A stretch of 64,000 nucleotides of DNA from Cladophialophora immunda (lineage: Eukaryota > Ascomycota > Eurotiomycetes > Chaetothyriales > Herpotrichiellaceae), in contig NW_015622543.1 of assembly GCF_000835495.1 (NCBI RefSeq), positions 682,001 to 746,000 of the forward strand. The letters run 5' to 3'. Position numbers and translations under genes: made by a program. The notes beneath the pieces were generated by a model. The model saw nothing but the letters and a program-made list of their open reading frames with translations, did no database searches and was not told the DNA's origin. Shown here piece after piece: positions 25,130 through 37,185 of the stretch. How positions within the stretch are numbered: the stretch's first letter is position 1; each line of letters starts with the position of its first letter.

Positions 25130-26004
25130 TTCTCGAAATGGCTGTGCGGTGAATGGAGATGACGGTCGCTGGCTGGCCCGAAAACTGTTCTCGATTCTTT
25201 TGGGATGGATGGTGTTGGGTGCTGATACAGGCGAAAACTGGAGAACTGGCTTGGGGTCCTAGGAAAGGACAGCGCACTCGCGTTGGGGAAGAAAATACCT
25301 TCTCGCATCGTGTGGGCCAAAAAGACACTGTCGTAAATTATTCACATGCGGAAATCACGCCAGTTTCCCCATGGACAAAGACGAATTAGGTCTCCCTGTA
25401 ACTGACTGTCGACCTGCAAGTTACACCGCGGGTACTTGTGAAAGGACACGAATGAGCAAAAGAATAGAATCTGAGTCCTTTTCCTTCCTTCTTTTCTTTT
25501 TGGCTTTGGAACACGCTGTGTCCAATTTTGCCATTGTGAGGCGATCAAGCCTGAAATGTGCTCTGCTGTACTTTCGGGACATCGAACAGCGCCGGAACGA
25601 AGCCAAAGAAGTCTGCCGCGGCACTATCGTTCACGTTGTAAGAGTAAGAGTTTGTCGACCGCTCTCTTGAATCGGTATGGGAAGGGCGCGCGCAACACCA
25701 ACAACGTCGGGTTGTATCTTGACAAAGGACGGCCGCGACACAAACAACCGGGTACTGACACCCAGTGAAGGCGCATTTAGGGCGACGTCGAACATCCATG
25801 TCAGTAGATCAAGACATCACGTAGGTAGACGGTGAGAAGGGGAGACGAATCGACGGCAAAAGCTAGCACGGTATCACATTCTCATTGCTGCTGTGAGACG
25901 ATTCTCACAGTGTGTGCTGTGTTCTGATCTGCTTGGTACATACATAACGTGTCATTGTTTTTTGACACGGGCCGACCGCCCCCTCTGTCTCTCGAGTTGG
26001 CCCT
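25130..26004. other. Convergent gene-poor spacer
   Basis: About 870 bases between two array genes ending towards each other. Short frames only; nothing recognised. Confidence 0.45.
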
Positions 26005-26820
26005 TCACTTGCGAGCCCGCCTCGCAAGCTTCGCCTTGCGTGCTGCCTTCTCCTCGCGCTCTTTGGCAAGGTCATACTCCTCATCGGAACCCTCGGTGTC
26101 CTGGTGCTTTGCACCGGCATCCATCTCCTCGCTCTCCATGCCATCAGGCCCGTCCGAGGGCGCGGCGCAGGCGGCACGGCGGGTCTTGCGGACCGGCAGG
26201 GTCTTTCGGGCAAGAGGGGTTGGGGTGAAAATATCAGCTTCATCGCCGGAGGTGGTCTCGTTTGCTGAGGTCATGTCATCCTCGGAACAGGGCGTTTCGA
26301 CCCAGCGCTTGCGCTTAGATCCGGTGCTGGACTTGTTCGTGGTAGAGCGCTTGCCCTTCAAGCTCAAGCCGCGGCGTTGAGGTGTGACTGGATTCTTGGA
26401 TACTGGAGATTGGGGAGGGGACAAATTGAGCGCAGATAGGCCAGTGTGGTTGACATCAGTCTTTGCGTCGACTTCGACTTCATCTTTTGTTGTTGCTCCT
26501 TGCTTGATTTGACGCAGGGCTTCGAGGTCTTCGGCGTGATTCATGATGCTGCGGAAGTTGTCGCGGACACTACGAGCAGTGGGCTTTGTTTTGTCGTCAT
26601 CGCCGGCTACAGTCAAAGTCAGTAGTTGTTAAAAGATATCTGGACCTTGGAAACGCTTACGCCACATCTTAGCAACTTTGACAGCGTCGATCTTGAAGTT
26701 TGGAGAGCACGCAATGGCGGTGCGAAGGAGCTGCTCATGGTCAGCGTGTAAACTTGTAGCTAGGGGCTTAGGTGAAGCTACGGTGAGCTTTTCTGCATCG
26801 TTCCACCTTTTGTTAGGCAT
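26005..26820 (-). CDS. Myb/SANT-like nuclear protein with long charged tail
   Basis: Best model: three exons (26820-26782, 26733-26661, 26606-26005), 237 residues. The 48-nt first intron (GTAGCT..GCTGAC..GAG) is a multiple of three; retaining it would insert 16 residues into helix 1. Removing it restores the family pattern: RWNDAEKLTQLLRTAIA, then FKIDAVKVAKMW, then a basic helix ARSVRDNFRSIMNHAEDL. The tail is long and charged, with nuclear-signal-like blocks (RRGLSLKGKRS, GSKRKRW) and a C-terminal Lys/Arg/Glu coiled segment ending KLARRARK. Presumed DNA-binding. The helix-2 motif (I/V)DA.KVAK is shared with the 24.7-kb gene. Confidence 0.7.
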
Positions 26821-27626
26821 CTTGAGTTCTGGTAGAGGTGAGGAGTCTGATCTGAAAGAGAAACTTGACAGGGGCCTTCTCGGTGATAGCGGTGGTTGAG
26901 GCTGATGTAATTTGACAGCGGAACTGAGAGGGTTCTGATCGACAAGAGACGTATGAAGGTGAACGAGATGGAAGAAACTGAGTCGAGAACAAATTCGTGG
27001 GGAGAAATTCAACCCCCGGCTCGCAGCCAAGACAAATGGTGCTCGAGACCCGGCAGAAAGTGAATGGCGCCGACATTGTAAGTAAATTCTTCCATTGTTC
27101 TTGTAATCGCATAAGCCGTCTTGCCCTGAGGCATCATCCTTTCCACAAGACGCCTCTGGTAAGTCCAGCGCATGTTGCCTGTCCTATGAACCAGCTTGAA
27201 AAGGACCTCGGTGGTACTTATGATATATACACTGACAGAGCCATGTTGTGCAGGCCTGTGCAGCAGCGTGTGAGACGGCAATGGATTCGCTGCGACAGCC
27301 ACCTCACCACCACAAGAGGTTTGACCAAGAAGGATAAAGAGACGATGAAAGAACAAGAGAATCACAAGAGTCAAAATGCACGCTAAAAGGGTATCACCGT
27401 CGGGGCCGAGGTTCTTCCGACAGCCTTGCGATCTGCTGTGGAGGAAGCCTCAGTGGATTACTACAAGTATTCTACAAGAGCATCTTCTGAGGATCAAGAC
27501 AAACAGCGGGCGAGACGGGACCATCAATCGTTTCGCTATCAAAACCAGTACAAATACAGCACCTGTTCCAAGTCCAGCAAAATTGAGACATTGCACTGAG
27601 CAGTGCCTATGACCCACACCTAGGCT
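26821..27626. other. Intergenic region
   Basis: About 800 bases holding the promoter of the 26-kb Myb-like gene and the 3' end of the gene at 27627. Short frames only. Confidence 0.45.
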
Positions 27627-28753
27627 CTAGCTGCGGTCGTCGCTCGTCAATTTGTTGATCACAAATCCCTGCCCCTGCGCATATCGAGAGTGGTCGCCAT
27701 CCACATACCAACTCCGATGAGTGGTGCCGGCTACGGCATAATCCCCTCGATAAAGCCGCACAGCACGAACCATCCCGGCGAAAATGTCTCCAAGGTTAAC
27801 CGCGTCCAATACTGCAGAAACCACTCCTGCCCTCGAATTTGCAGATGTCCTCTGAGGCCAGAAGGGCCAGACAAATAGAATAGCAAACACAAAAGTCTCT
27901 ATACAGGTGAGGAAGGAGTTCAATCCAATGTTGAGGTCGTTATAGCTGAGATGCTTCGTTGGTTCGAGGGCATCAGTTTGAGATAGGGCATTGAGAATAA
28001 TCCGTTGGACGAGCTGGACAAAGACGACGAGCTTGAATACCCCCATCTTGAAAAGAATCCGTCGGTCGACAGCGTGGAGTTGACTGCGGAATCTCAAGTA
28101 TAACTTGAGGATTCCGATAACGCACATCGCAGTCAGGATACCTTGGACGATGCTGATAATGGTGTTCGCCCGTCGATACGTCTTTGTTCCGTGGCACTGT
28201 GTCGCCTCGACAATCTCCGTGGCAATGACTGTTATGACACGGGTTGGCAAGATCTGTATCACCGTGATCCAGGTCTTGCGGAACCAGTCTGCTTCTGAGG
28301 TATCGGAAGGTTTCACCGTCCCAGCGTGGGTGACAAAGAAATGAAGCTGCCCTTCGAAGGACTCTGGCGCAAGGTACGCAACCAACAGGAAGAAGAGGGC
28401 TATGAGTGCGAAACATTCGTATAACTCGGCAACAGGAGTCAGGTAGTTGGCAAGGTTGTAATGCCAGACTCCAAAGAAGCTGAAGATGGCGAACACCGCT
28501 GGCGTCCAAATAAGACGGACGATTTGCTTTTGCTGTCTCGGTTCTGTATATCTCAGGAGATGTGCAAGAGTCAGAATACTACACAGTATCCATGTGCAGA
28601 TAGTGGTCCCCGCAGCGATATAAGTTGTCAAGGTATGGTACGACAGGTCACCGACAACAGGCTTGGCCTCGTCTTCCAGAGAGTCAGTTCTGGCTTAATT
28701 GCAAGGGGGAAGAGAGACCTACTGGGATTGCTCAGAGATGGACAAATGGCCAT
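27627..28753 (-). CDS. Organic solute transporter alpha / TMEM184-like (DUF300) membrane protein
   Basis: A seven-helix membrane protein of 358 residues. Exon 1 is 31 nt (28753-28723, MAICPSLSNP), joined by a 50-nt intron (GTAGGT donor, ACTGAC branch, AAG acceptor) to 28672-27627. Family features: an N-terminal luminal segment before helix 1 (YHTLTTYIAAGTTICTWILCSILTLAHLLRYTEPRQQKQIVRLIW), the conserved helix 3 area ELYECFALIALFFLLVAYLAP, and later helices (ILKLYLRFRSQL, FKLVVFVQLVQRIIL, FVFAILFVWPFWPQ). In animals Ost-alpha moves steroids and bile acids; fungal members have no settled function and often sit in endomembranes. ATG 28753 is the first ATG after a TATA box at 28846. It lies divergent to the first Zn2Cys6 gene, but a shared role is not shown. 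Confidence 0.82.
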
Positions 28754-29287
28754 ATTGTGTCAAATGCTGTGCTGTGTTCTGGTGCGAATGCTGGAAATCC
28801 GTAACGGGCTTTGGGATGTGTCCAGCTTCAGGGTGACCCAAGGGGTATATATATACATCTCGACGCTTCTATCTCAGACATTACGGGCGAAACCACCCAG
28901 CACCTTCGCGATCAACTATTTCCTACAACTCGTGAAATGGGACAAAAGGAGCAATCGTGGCGCGCCCAGCTGAGATTGTGTCTCCTTTGATATATTCGTG
29001 GGGCGGGTCTGGGGATGGTGGATCTACATGCCGAATGCGGAAATCTCAGCGCGTCCTGGGGCTGAGTTCGTCTGCAGCCCGCGCAGCCTCTAATAAGCGA
29101 GACATGCCTCACAGCCCAGGCGATGCGATTGGGTCTCGCTTTATGCCCAATTCATCATCGTCGGGCCTTATTGAGCCCACGTCCATGGGCCCTTTGAGCT
29201 GCCGTGCCTGAGCTGCCCCCCCTCTCTCTTCCTGACAATTACCACATCCGACCGTCTTCGCTGCCAGGCTACGCTTCGTCCAGCAAG
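28754..29287. other. Divergent promoter between DUF300 gene and Zn2Cys6 gene
   Basis: About 530 bases that hold both promoters. A TATA-like run is at 28846-28856. No gene seen. Confidence 0.5.
28846..28856 (-). promoter_or_regulatory. TATA box of the DUF300 gene
   Basis: The alternating run GTATATATATA sits about 95 bases before ATG 28753 on the minus strand, and no other ATG lies between. Confidence 0.6.
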
Positions 29288-30971
29288 ATGCCGTACAAAT
29301 ACGGAGGTCCACGGAGCAAAGCGTGCAATGCATGCAGGGTCCGCAAGGTCAAGGTAGGCGTTAGATCGGCGTTCCCCTGCCCGTCTGCTAATCCGATCTT
29401 TGAAACACAAAAGTGTGACGAAGCCCGTCCAACCTGTGGGCGCTGCCGTCGCTCAGGCAAGACGTGCGAGTTTCGGGACGCCTTTGATCTGCTCCACTAC
29501 GATGAGACCGCACATGCCTCTCGTCGCGCCCACCAACTGTGGCAGAAACGCTCGACCAAGACCGACGAAAGCGGTGCATCGAGTCTCGCATCCACCACAA
29601 GCCCTGCCGCCACACCGTCGACCGACCTGAAAGGGGTGTTGGAGCAACCGCTCTACGAATTGGCAGTGCAGAGGTTCTTCTTCGACTACGTCTTCCAGAT
29701 AAACACTCCACTGGGGAGAGCGGGATATCTCGAATATCTTCCAGATGCGTACCCCGGGTTCGTCGACCAGCCCTTCTTCCTCTCGGCGTTCAAATCCACT
29801 GCTTTGGCCAACTTTGCCAGGCGATGCAACTCGCGGACGGCATCCAATGCGGCCTTGACCGAATACGGCAACGCAATACGATTGACGAACGCCGCCTTGA
29901 GGGACCCCGTCCTGGTCCTCAAAGACGAGACGCTCCTAGCTTGCCAATTGTTGGGATTCTGCGAGGTAATGGCCTCGAGTATTACACACTTTACTAGGTA
30001 ACAACTTATGAGTTTCCAGATCTACTTGTCCCCTGAAACGGCGTTCAGTAGCTGGTACGCCCACACGCGAGGAGCTGCGGCGCTTCTCGAACATCGCGGG
30101 TCTGGGATTCTCCAGACACCCCTAGGCCCGACTCTTTTCAAAGCCGTCCACACTCAAGAGGTTGTATACACAGGTCCTAGCCCTTTCGTCCCTTGCTGAT
30201 TGTTGAAAGCTCTACAAATGCTTACGATTCGGTCTGCGACCGACATATAACCCGTCATTCGTGAAGCAAGTGTACGAGCCGATGTCCGCTCAAGTGCACC
30301 TGCTGGTCGCTGATGTCGCCACTTTGTGCGCCGAATACATGGAGCGAAAGAGCACCCTGCCGGGATATGAGCAGCATGCTTCTGCTACCCCGCTCTTGGA
30401 GAGAGCTCATCTCTTGGACCTGCGATGGCAGAGGCTCATCTCGAATATTCCGTGGCAATTCAGCTACGACCGAATCCCAAAGGACCAGTATCGGCCGCTG
30501 CCGCATTGGATTGCGCCTTTGATCAGAGATCGGCGAGCCCCTGTGTTCGTGCACATATATTCAGGGTTTGGGCCCTGCTTCCTGTGGAACATGATGCGGT
30601 ACGCTCGGGTCAGGTTGCACGAGTTGCAGATCCTCCTCGCCGAGGCCGCGACGCAATCCGATGAAGCGCTAGGGTCTCTGGAGGTGTTGTTGCAGCTCGA
30701 AGACGATCTCAGCTCGACCGTGCCCGCGTTGCTAATTGCCACGGAGGAGAAAGAGCTCGGCCACAGTTCAAAGGGAGAAGAGATCTCAAGTTTCCGGTCT
30801 TTCCTGATGGTGCGCTCACTCATGGCTGCGCGCATGACCCTGGTGTTTCTCGCGCGACGAGGACTCTATGTTGAGGAGAGACTGGCTTGGCTCAAGGACC
30901 TGTTTGCGTGCCTGCACCAGCATCTCACCATCTTCGTCCCTCCGGACTTTGATCCTCTAGACGGGGACTGA
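29288..30971 (+). CDS. Zn2Cys6 transcription factor 1
   Basis: A fungal binuclear-cluster regulator of 506 residues from four exons (29288-29353, 29414-29965, 30020-30160, 30210-30971). The zinc cluster is at residues 13-40 with spacing C-X2-C-X6-C-X6-C-X2-C-X8-C (CNACRVRKVKC...). It is split by an intron exactly before the third Cys. The rest is the fungal-specific regulatory region common to such factors, helix-rich, with QPLYELAVQRFFFDYVF and WYAHTRGAAALLEHRG motifs typical of the DUF3468/Fungal_trans_2 type. It probably controls genes of the neighbouring metabolic cluster, by location only. It converges with regulator 2, their stops being only about 67 bases apart. Confidence 0.88.
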
Positions 30972-31038
30972 GGGCCTGTCTGCCGCACATAGAAGTATGC
31001 TCAAGAACAGGCTCGCTGGAGACAACTCTCAACCCGTT

Positions 31039-32792
31039 TCAAACATTTTGCGTGCATGAATTTTGGGATGGGACAGCCTTTCCCGTAGTAGATTTTCCGG
31101 ACAAGAGTGCTGGTATGTCGTCCCACTCGCACTTCGCCAAGATCTTGCCAAAAGGATACCCGCGGCGATCAAGCTCCTCAAAAACCTCCTTGCACCAGTC
31201 TATCTCCTCCTCTTCCCCCAAGCTCGCCAATACGTGCATTGCTGCGCGCAAGGCGAAGAACACCTTCTGCGGTCCGAGAACGTGCATGTCTTCCGAGAGC
31301 AGATACTCCATCGACCTAGCGATCATTCTCGCCAGCTCCAGCGCTCGTCTGTGGATGAAATCATTTTCCCCAGACGCCGGAAGGCTAGAAGTCGGATCAA
31401 CGTCGCTCGGAGACGAGAAGGGGGTGGTGAGGATGCTACTGTGGAGCAAGAGGAGAGTGGTCCAGTAGGAGAGATGAAGGCGTGCAATTTCGAAATTTTG
31501 GAAGTGTAGTGCCTTCGGGAAAACGGAGGCCAATCGAGGAAGAAAACGTGTGGACGAAGGCCGCTCGCAGTACGGCGGCCCGGCTTGATTTAGTAGGAGT
31601 GTCTGGTACCAGCTCTCAAGTTGAGAATGGAATTCCCACCCCTGCTGTAGTAGTCCTAATCTCTGTGCATGGGGGATGTCGAAAGCGGAGGAGGCGGTGT
31701 TCGGTCGTGCTGCCTTCTCGATTAAGACTGCAATTTGGGCCATGATGTCGAGCAGCCGGTCAAGGTCCGACTTCGGTTGTGTCTCCCACGGCACTGTCAG
31801 CCAGTCCTGCTGTGCAAGGTAGGTCGATTGACGGGTAGCCAAGGCGTAGGTGATCTGCCCGAGGTGAGCTGCTGTTCAGGGAATATGTAGAGAATCCACA
31901 CTCACACAAGTAGATCTGAAGCCCAAGAAGAGACGATGGCTCAATCCAACAACATGCGACTCCGGACCCCGAAGCTGGATCAGCCGTGCCATACCTTCCA
32001 CATGGCTGACCCATCCGTCGATACTGTCCCCTGAAACTTCTAGCAGCTGCGTGTTCGGTCAACGACGGTTCTATTCCGTGCTGTGCGGGATGCTTGCCTC
32101 AAAGGTAGATAACGCCATGCAGCTGGCAAGCGTCTGCTCCTCGAAAAGCAGACGGTGGTGTGAAAGAATGTCGCGTAGTCGGTGCAAAGCCCTGCCGTAG
32201 GTTGCCGCGCCCTCACGCCGGAGGCTCTCGTCGCCGTGTTTGCGACCCAAGCAGACCAGACTCAACGCGAAGATTGCGAGATCGAGAGAGGCGTCGTTTA
32301 CCAGCGAGGGATCAATGGCCTGGAGCCAGGAAACTTGGCCCTTCCGCCCATCCTGAAGCACGGCTTCTCCTCTAGGAATGTAGTTGTCGAGGAAGTCGAC
32401 GAACAACTCCGAGAGACTCGGGGCCTGTCTTGGGCCCTGAACATTCTGGCTTTTGGAAGTTGTGGTGTCGTCCGTTTCGGGGGTGCTGCAAGGCGTAGGA
32501 TCGAAAACTGAACCGGCGTTGATCGTGTGCAAGTCTGTGAGCGAAGTCAAGGGCTGAGTCCGGGTCAACAAGGTGTCCCGATCCAAGGCACTCAGATTCT
32601 TGAAATGTCGTTCCCGCTGATATCCTCCGCATACCCGATCACTCTTTCTGCACCGATCGCAGGACGGCCGGGTTCCATCACACTGTCACCGACTTTAGCT
32701 CCTTTCCCCCCCCAGTGAATCTCGATACGTACGTGGATCTTGCGCTTCCTGCAGGTGTTGCAACCCTTGGATTTCCCCGCCACGCCTACCAT
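31039..32792 (-). CDS. Zn2Cys6 transcription factor 2
   Basis: A second binuclear-cluster regulator. Exon 1 (32792-32733) codes MVGVAGKSKGCNTCRKRKIH and ends at GTACGT; exon 2 resumes CDGTRPSCDRCRKSDRVC, giving C-X2-C-X6-C-X6-C-X2-C-X6-C. The intron again lies directly before the third Cys. Further exons carry the regulatory region (FVDFLDNYIPRGEAVL, GWVSHVEGMARLIQLRGP, SGENDFIHRRALELARMI), which is of the same Fungal_trans_2-like class as regulator 1. The stop is at 31039. Together the two factors are tail to tail, suggesting an old local duplication or simple co-location; they are not close copies. Likely a nuclear activator or repressor of nearby genes (inferred). Confidence 0.85.
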
Positions 32793-33594
32793 CGCTGCAA
32801 CACACGAGCAAGAAGCGCTGGGAATTCGGGATTGCAGTTTTTGGTGGTTTAAGATGCCTACGGAAGCTGTGTAGTGGAGTCATCGGTTTGACGGTCTTCT
32901 GCCGCCGAGTCATCATGGGACTCGAGAAATTTCGAATGAGGCGACATGGTGGGACTGCGGTGGAGGACGGGAGGAAAGCTACTGCGGTGGATGGATGATA
33001 GCTGCGGTAGATGATGGCCTGGTTTCAGGCCTCCATTTTTGGGATTTTAGGGCTTCCATCTGCACGTACGCCAAGGAAAATATTAGTGGTGGCATCGCCC
33101 CGGGGGGGGGGGGGGGGGGGGAGCAAGGTGGATCTCTAGGCGGATACTCTGATTGGACCACTGACGGAACGCATAGTAAATTATTCCTGCAGCCTGCGTG
33201 AGGCGTCTGGCTGCGTAATCGAAATGCTCGCCGAACATCTTATAGGAATGAAACTGTTCATCAGACTATCGTACCCGAACCCTGATTACACGAAGAACGC
33301 GCATTCGCCGGGAAGAACGTCGTACAGAATCAACAGAGCACTGCTTTTTGGTAAGTGATGGGAAATACGAAGATAATGGATACTTTTGGCAATCGGGAAA
33401 AGCTGTATTGCTAGCTACAAAGTGTGTAGACCGTTGTTGTAATTGGGGCTAAGTGGTGACAGTCTGGCAGATGCAACTGCCAGAGGCGAACCTCTCGCCT
33501 ACCCCGCGAACCTCTTAACCAGGCACTTGTGGTGGAAACCAGGATGGTTGTCATGTTCCCTAGTCAACCTATTTTCTGCCTCATCAGTCCCATT
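32793..33594. other. Intergenic region with a long G tract
   Basis: About 800 bases upstream of regulator 2 and downstream of the A-T-R reductase. Apart from the G tract, nothing is recognised. Confidence 0.5.
33102..33121 (+). repeat. Poly-G tract, 20 bases
   Basis: A run of 20 G residues preceded by CCCC. Such runs are prone to length change and sequencing error; the opposite strand is poly-C. It lies about 310 bases before the start of regulator 2. Confidence 0.9.
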
Positions 33595-36500
33595 TCAAAC
33601 TCCGTTCTGCTCAGAAACCCCCCAGAGTCGAAGCCAGACAGCCACGAAACGGTGTATATGGTTGTCCTGAAGAAGGTCTGGCGGCTGAGCTAATGCCGAC
33701 GTGGCGGCGATAGCACGATTCATTTCAATTGTAAAGCAAGCACCAGGGTCTTCATCTTCCGCAGGCGCACTATTGATCGTGTCGCCACCCTGGGAGGGGG
33801 TTTTACCGTGGTGAAAACCTGTCCCATTCGGTAGATGTGCGCCATTCGTTGGTGGCGTACCGTTGATCGGCTTGCTGTAGGTCCCGTTCCGGTATTTCCG
33901 CTCCCAGTAGTCAATCAGTTTCACACTGGGGTTTCTTCTGGGGTCTGGATCGCTCTCCCTGAGTCGCTGGAGCCACTCGGACACTTCAACTGTTTCGAAA
34001 GCTGGAAGGTGGGTAGTCCGCAGAGCAGGTAGGAGCTCTTTGGTCCAATGGAAGACTCGGGGATTGCGGATGTGGTAGATCAGACTGGGGTCTGTATCCT
34101 CGGGGAGACAGGCTTTTTGTGCCACGTGGCGAAGAGCAATGTCGACTATCGCACGCGCACAATAGTCGGCAGGCAGCCAAGAGTGGACCTGGCACATGGG
34201 CATCAGTAAAGCCTCTAGAAGGATGCAATGGGCCTTGAATGGAGAACCAAGTGTGTCTATGCTGAAGGCAGGACGGTCAACAGACAGGGGAGCTCACTTC
34301 ATCCAGAGCTGGCAGTGCGCCCGTGGTGATGGCGCTCCGAATCATCAGAGGAATGGCTTCTGTCTCATTCCAAACGGCAGAACCGGTGTCCCCGACTATT
34401 TGTCCGATCCGCACGACGCGGGCATACATCCCTGTGGACTGCATGGCATTGCGAACGATATGTTCTCCCACCATCTTGCTCTGAGCATAGCCCATATTTT
34501 GGGCATGATGGAGCTGATCGATCACTCTCTCGGCTATCGTTGCCGGCTTGGGAGTTCCACCGGCGACGGAGATAGAACTGCAGAAGTACAGCTCGGCTGG
34601 AGTCGCAAGATTCACCTCCAAGCAAGTGTTGATCAGGTTGTACAGACCCCGAATATGCTGCTCTTCGAAGGATTGAACTCCGAGATTGAAGTTTACCGCC
34701 CAGGCGGCATGGATAACGTGTGTCAGCGAGGACCGAATCTGGTGGCGGTCTTCGACGGTCAAACCAAGTGTTGCCTGACTGAAATCGCTGGGCCTGGCAA
34801 TAATCTTGGACATTTCATACTTGGATAACGTCAAGCCTCGGGATGAAAGGGAATGATGAACACGGGACGCAGCTTCAGTCGAATCTGACGCACGGACGAG
34901 AGCCCAGACCGTCGAGACACTCGGGCGTCGGACGGCGTCGGCCACGAGAAAGGAGCCCAGAGCTCCAGTAGCACCGGTGATAAGCTGATGAATCAATGGC
35001 CATTAGAAAATGAAGTCAACTCCACCTACGAAGGGGGGTTTGACTCACAAGAACATGCGTACCACGCTTCGCAAAAGTCGAGTATCGGTCGATGAGCTCT
35101 CTCATCTGTTCTACTGCACTCGGCTGCATCTCGGTGCTGCCGCCGACCCGTAAATCATACAGATATCTTGCGACATTTCGGATGGTCCGCTTTTCGAACA
35201 AGACGTTTTGGCTGAGCATGGACTGTTTCCCCCCAAGATCAAGCTGCTTTTTGATGATTGACCAGATCCGTGTTGTCTGCAGGCTGTCCACACCCGCAGC
35301 GAAGAGGTCGGTATCCACTGAGGCGATATCCACGTAGAGCTCAGCATGGAATTTTTCCAGCAAGAAAGTCTCAATTTCAGGCAGCTCAAGTTGTAATTGC
35401 GCCCCCTGGCCATTCTCAAAACGGTCATATGCTTCCGCGATCTGAGGGGCGAACACCTCATAGACTTGAGCCCGGATGAAGGTGCCTTTGGCGGTGTGCG
35501 GCCAATCGATGCCAGGAGGGATGACGACAACTAGATCCTTGGGGATATGGGAGAAAGTTTCGGCCACAGCATTTGCTGCCTCGATGGTCGGCCAGATGCT
35601 GTCGATATACTCTTCGTTGCTCAGGCGGGAGCCATTTTCGCTTTGGAAAATCAGAATCCCCGGCACCGTCTTCCCAATGCCAAAAATGACCGCCTCGTTG
35701 ACCAACGAGTTCGCCCGGATGGTGCTCTCCATGGGGACAGGGAGTACCTTTTCCCCATTCATCAAAGTAATGCGGTCGTCCAATCGGCTGACATATTTCC
35801 AGAGGTGGTTTTTCTTAGGGTCAGGATGCCTCCGAAATAGATCCCTCGTCCGGAACGAGTTTGGAGGATCATCCGAGTTCGACGTGTATCTTGAAGGTAA
35901 GCTCTCGAGGGCCACGCATTCGAACAAGTCCGGCGCAATCTCGTCCATGAATACGTGCTCAATGGTGGAGTCTTGAAGGCGATAATAATTCCAGTCGGCT
36001 CTGTCGTCGATCCCGTCTCTATGAAAAGAGTTCATGATGTAACCGATCTCGGTCCTGATAGCGCCGCTTGGGTTAAATCGCTGAAAGCCCGGATGTGATG
36101 CGGTCGGGAAAATAACTTACGATCCATAGTTTCCGGCAAGGTTGATGCCCCTCGACACAAGCATGTCTCCCAGCTCCTGAGGACAGTTGCTACCCGCATA
36201 CAGGACCATTTCAGCCTTTTCCAGCTCGGCCAGGCCATCTTCGGTTTCGCTCAGAAGCTTTAGGATGTAGGGGACGGCAGCAACGAGTTGTGGCCGGGCC
36301 GCTCGTATTGCTTCGCTCAAATTCCGGGCCGTGGGAGCCAGAGACCAATTTCCAAAGTAGATGGGCTTTCGCGAATAAATCGCTCGAAACAGTGACATGA
36401 GTCCGTGCGAGTGGTATAGCGGCGATGCACAGAACGTCCTCATGTTAAAATTCTTGCCCACGTTGGCCAACACACCATAGTTCGAGAGGTATATGGGTTT

Positions 36501-37185
36501 AGGGATACTTGTGGTCCCGGAGGAGTGAATGATCCAGGCGATCTTCTTAGCCTCTCTCAGAGTATCACACTCGCGAACGAACGTGGGAGCTTTCACTCCC
36601 TTGATTTCCTTCTCCGTGATAAATGGGAGGATCTGGATCCGCAATCCTGTCTGGCTATTGTGTACCAAAGCACGATATTTCTCTGTCGTAATGACCGTCG
36701 AACAACCAGTGTTCTCCAACAGGCGCAGACAAGCGACTGAGGAGAGCCGGGTAGAAAGGAAGAAGACAGCATATCCCAGGCGATTTAAAGCAAGGATTGA
36801 CACAATGTATTCAAAATTCGGCTGAGCAAGGATCGAGACGAGTGGAGCTTCCTCCAGCGAGGGATCCTATCGCAAATATCAGCGTATGCTCGTCCGAGAA
36901 GAAGTGCCCTTTGCTAACCGCAGGCTTCAACCCCCGTTGAATGTACGCAGCCACTGCAGCGTCTGCGAGCACATCTAGATCTCTGGCCGTGTATTCCACG
37001 TAGTCAGAAGTGCCGCTGGCCGGGTACCCAACTAGTGGAAGTGGCTGGGGGTCAGCGGCGACAAACTTAAGCAGCCCATCGACCGTCAGGCACACATCGG
37101 GAGACACTTGTGGCATTGAAGATAGCTCACGGAGCTCCCCTGTCCTTTGATCTACCTTGGGAGTCAAGATGGATGAAAGAGTCAT
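33595..37185 (-). CDS. NRPS-like carboxylate reductase (A-T-R)
   Basis: A 1099-residue enzyme from five exons (37185-36919, 36866-36121, 36054-35049, 34984-34298, 34188-33595). Order: an N-terminal adenylation domain with the A3-like block IIHSSGTTSIPKPIYLS, SPLYHSHG, and the aromatic-acid-type GNYGSTEIG; a thiolation domain at about 640-720 with DLFAAGVDSLQT (Ser carries phosphopantetheine); and a C-terminal thioester reductase with the Rossmann motif TGATGALG and the Tyr-Lys pair of MGYAQSK. Such A-T-R enzymes adenylate a carboxylic acid, load it on the carrier and release it as an aldehyde using NADPH, without peptide formation. There is no condensation domain. ATG 37185 is used; the frame above it starts only at TTG. 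It is divergent to the acyl-CoA ligase, sharing about 980 bases of promoter. Confidence 0.92.

Noticed and set aside
28690..28718. A 29-nt intron at the start of the DUF300 gene
   Set aside because: Too short for a fungal spliceosomal intron; a 50-nt intron (28673-28722) with GTAGGT donor, ACTGAC branch and AAG acceptor joins the same exons in frame.
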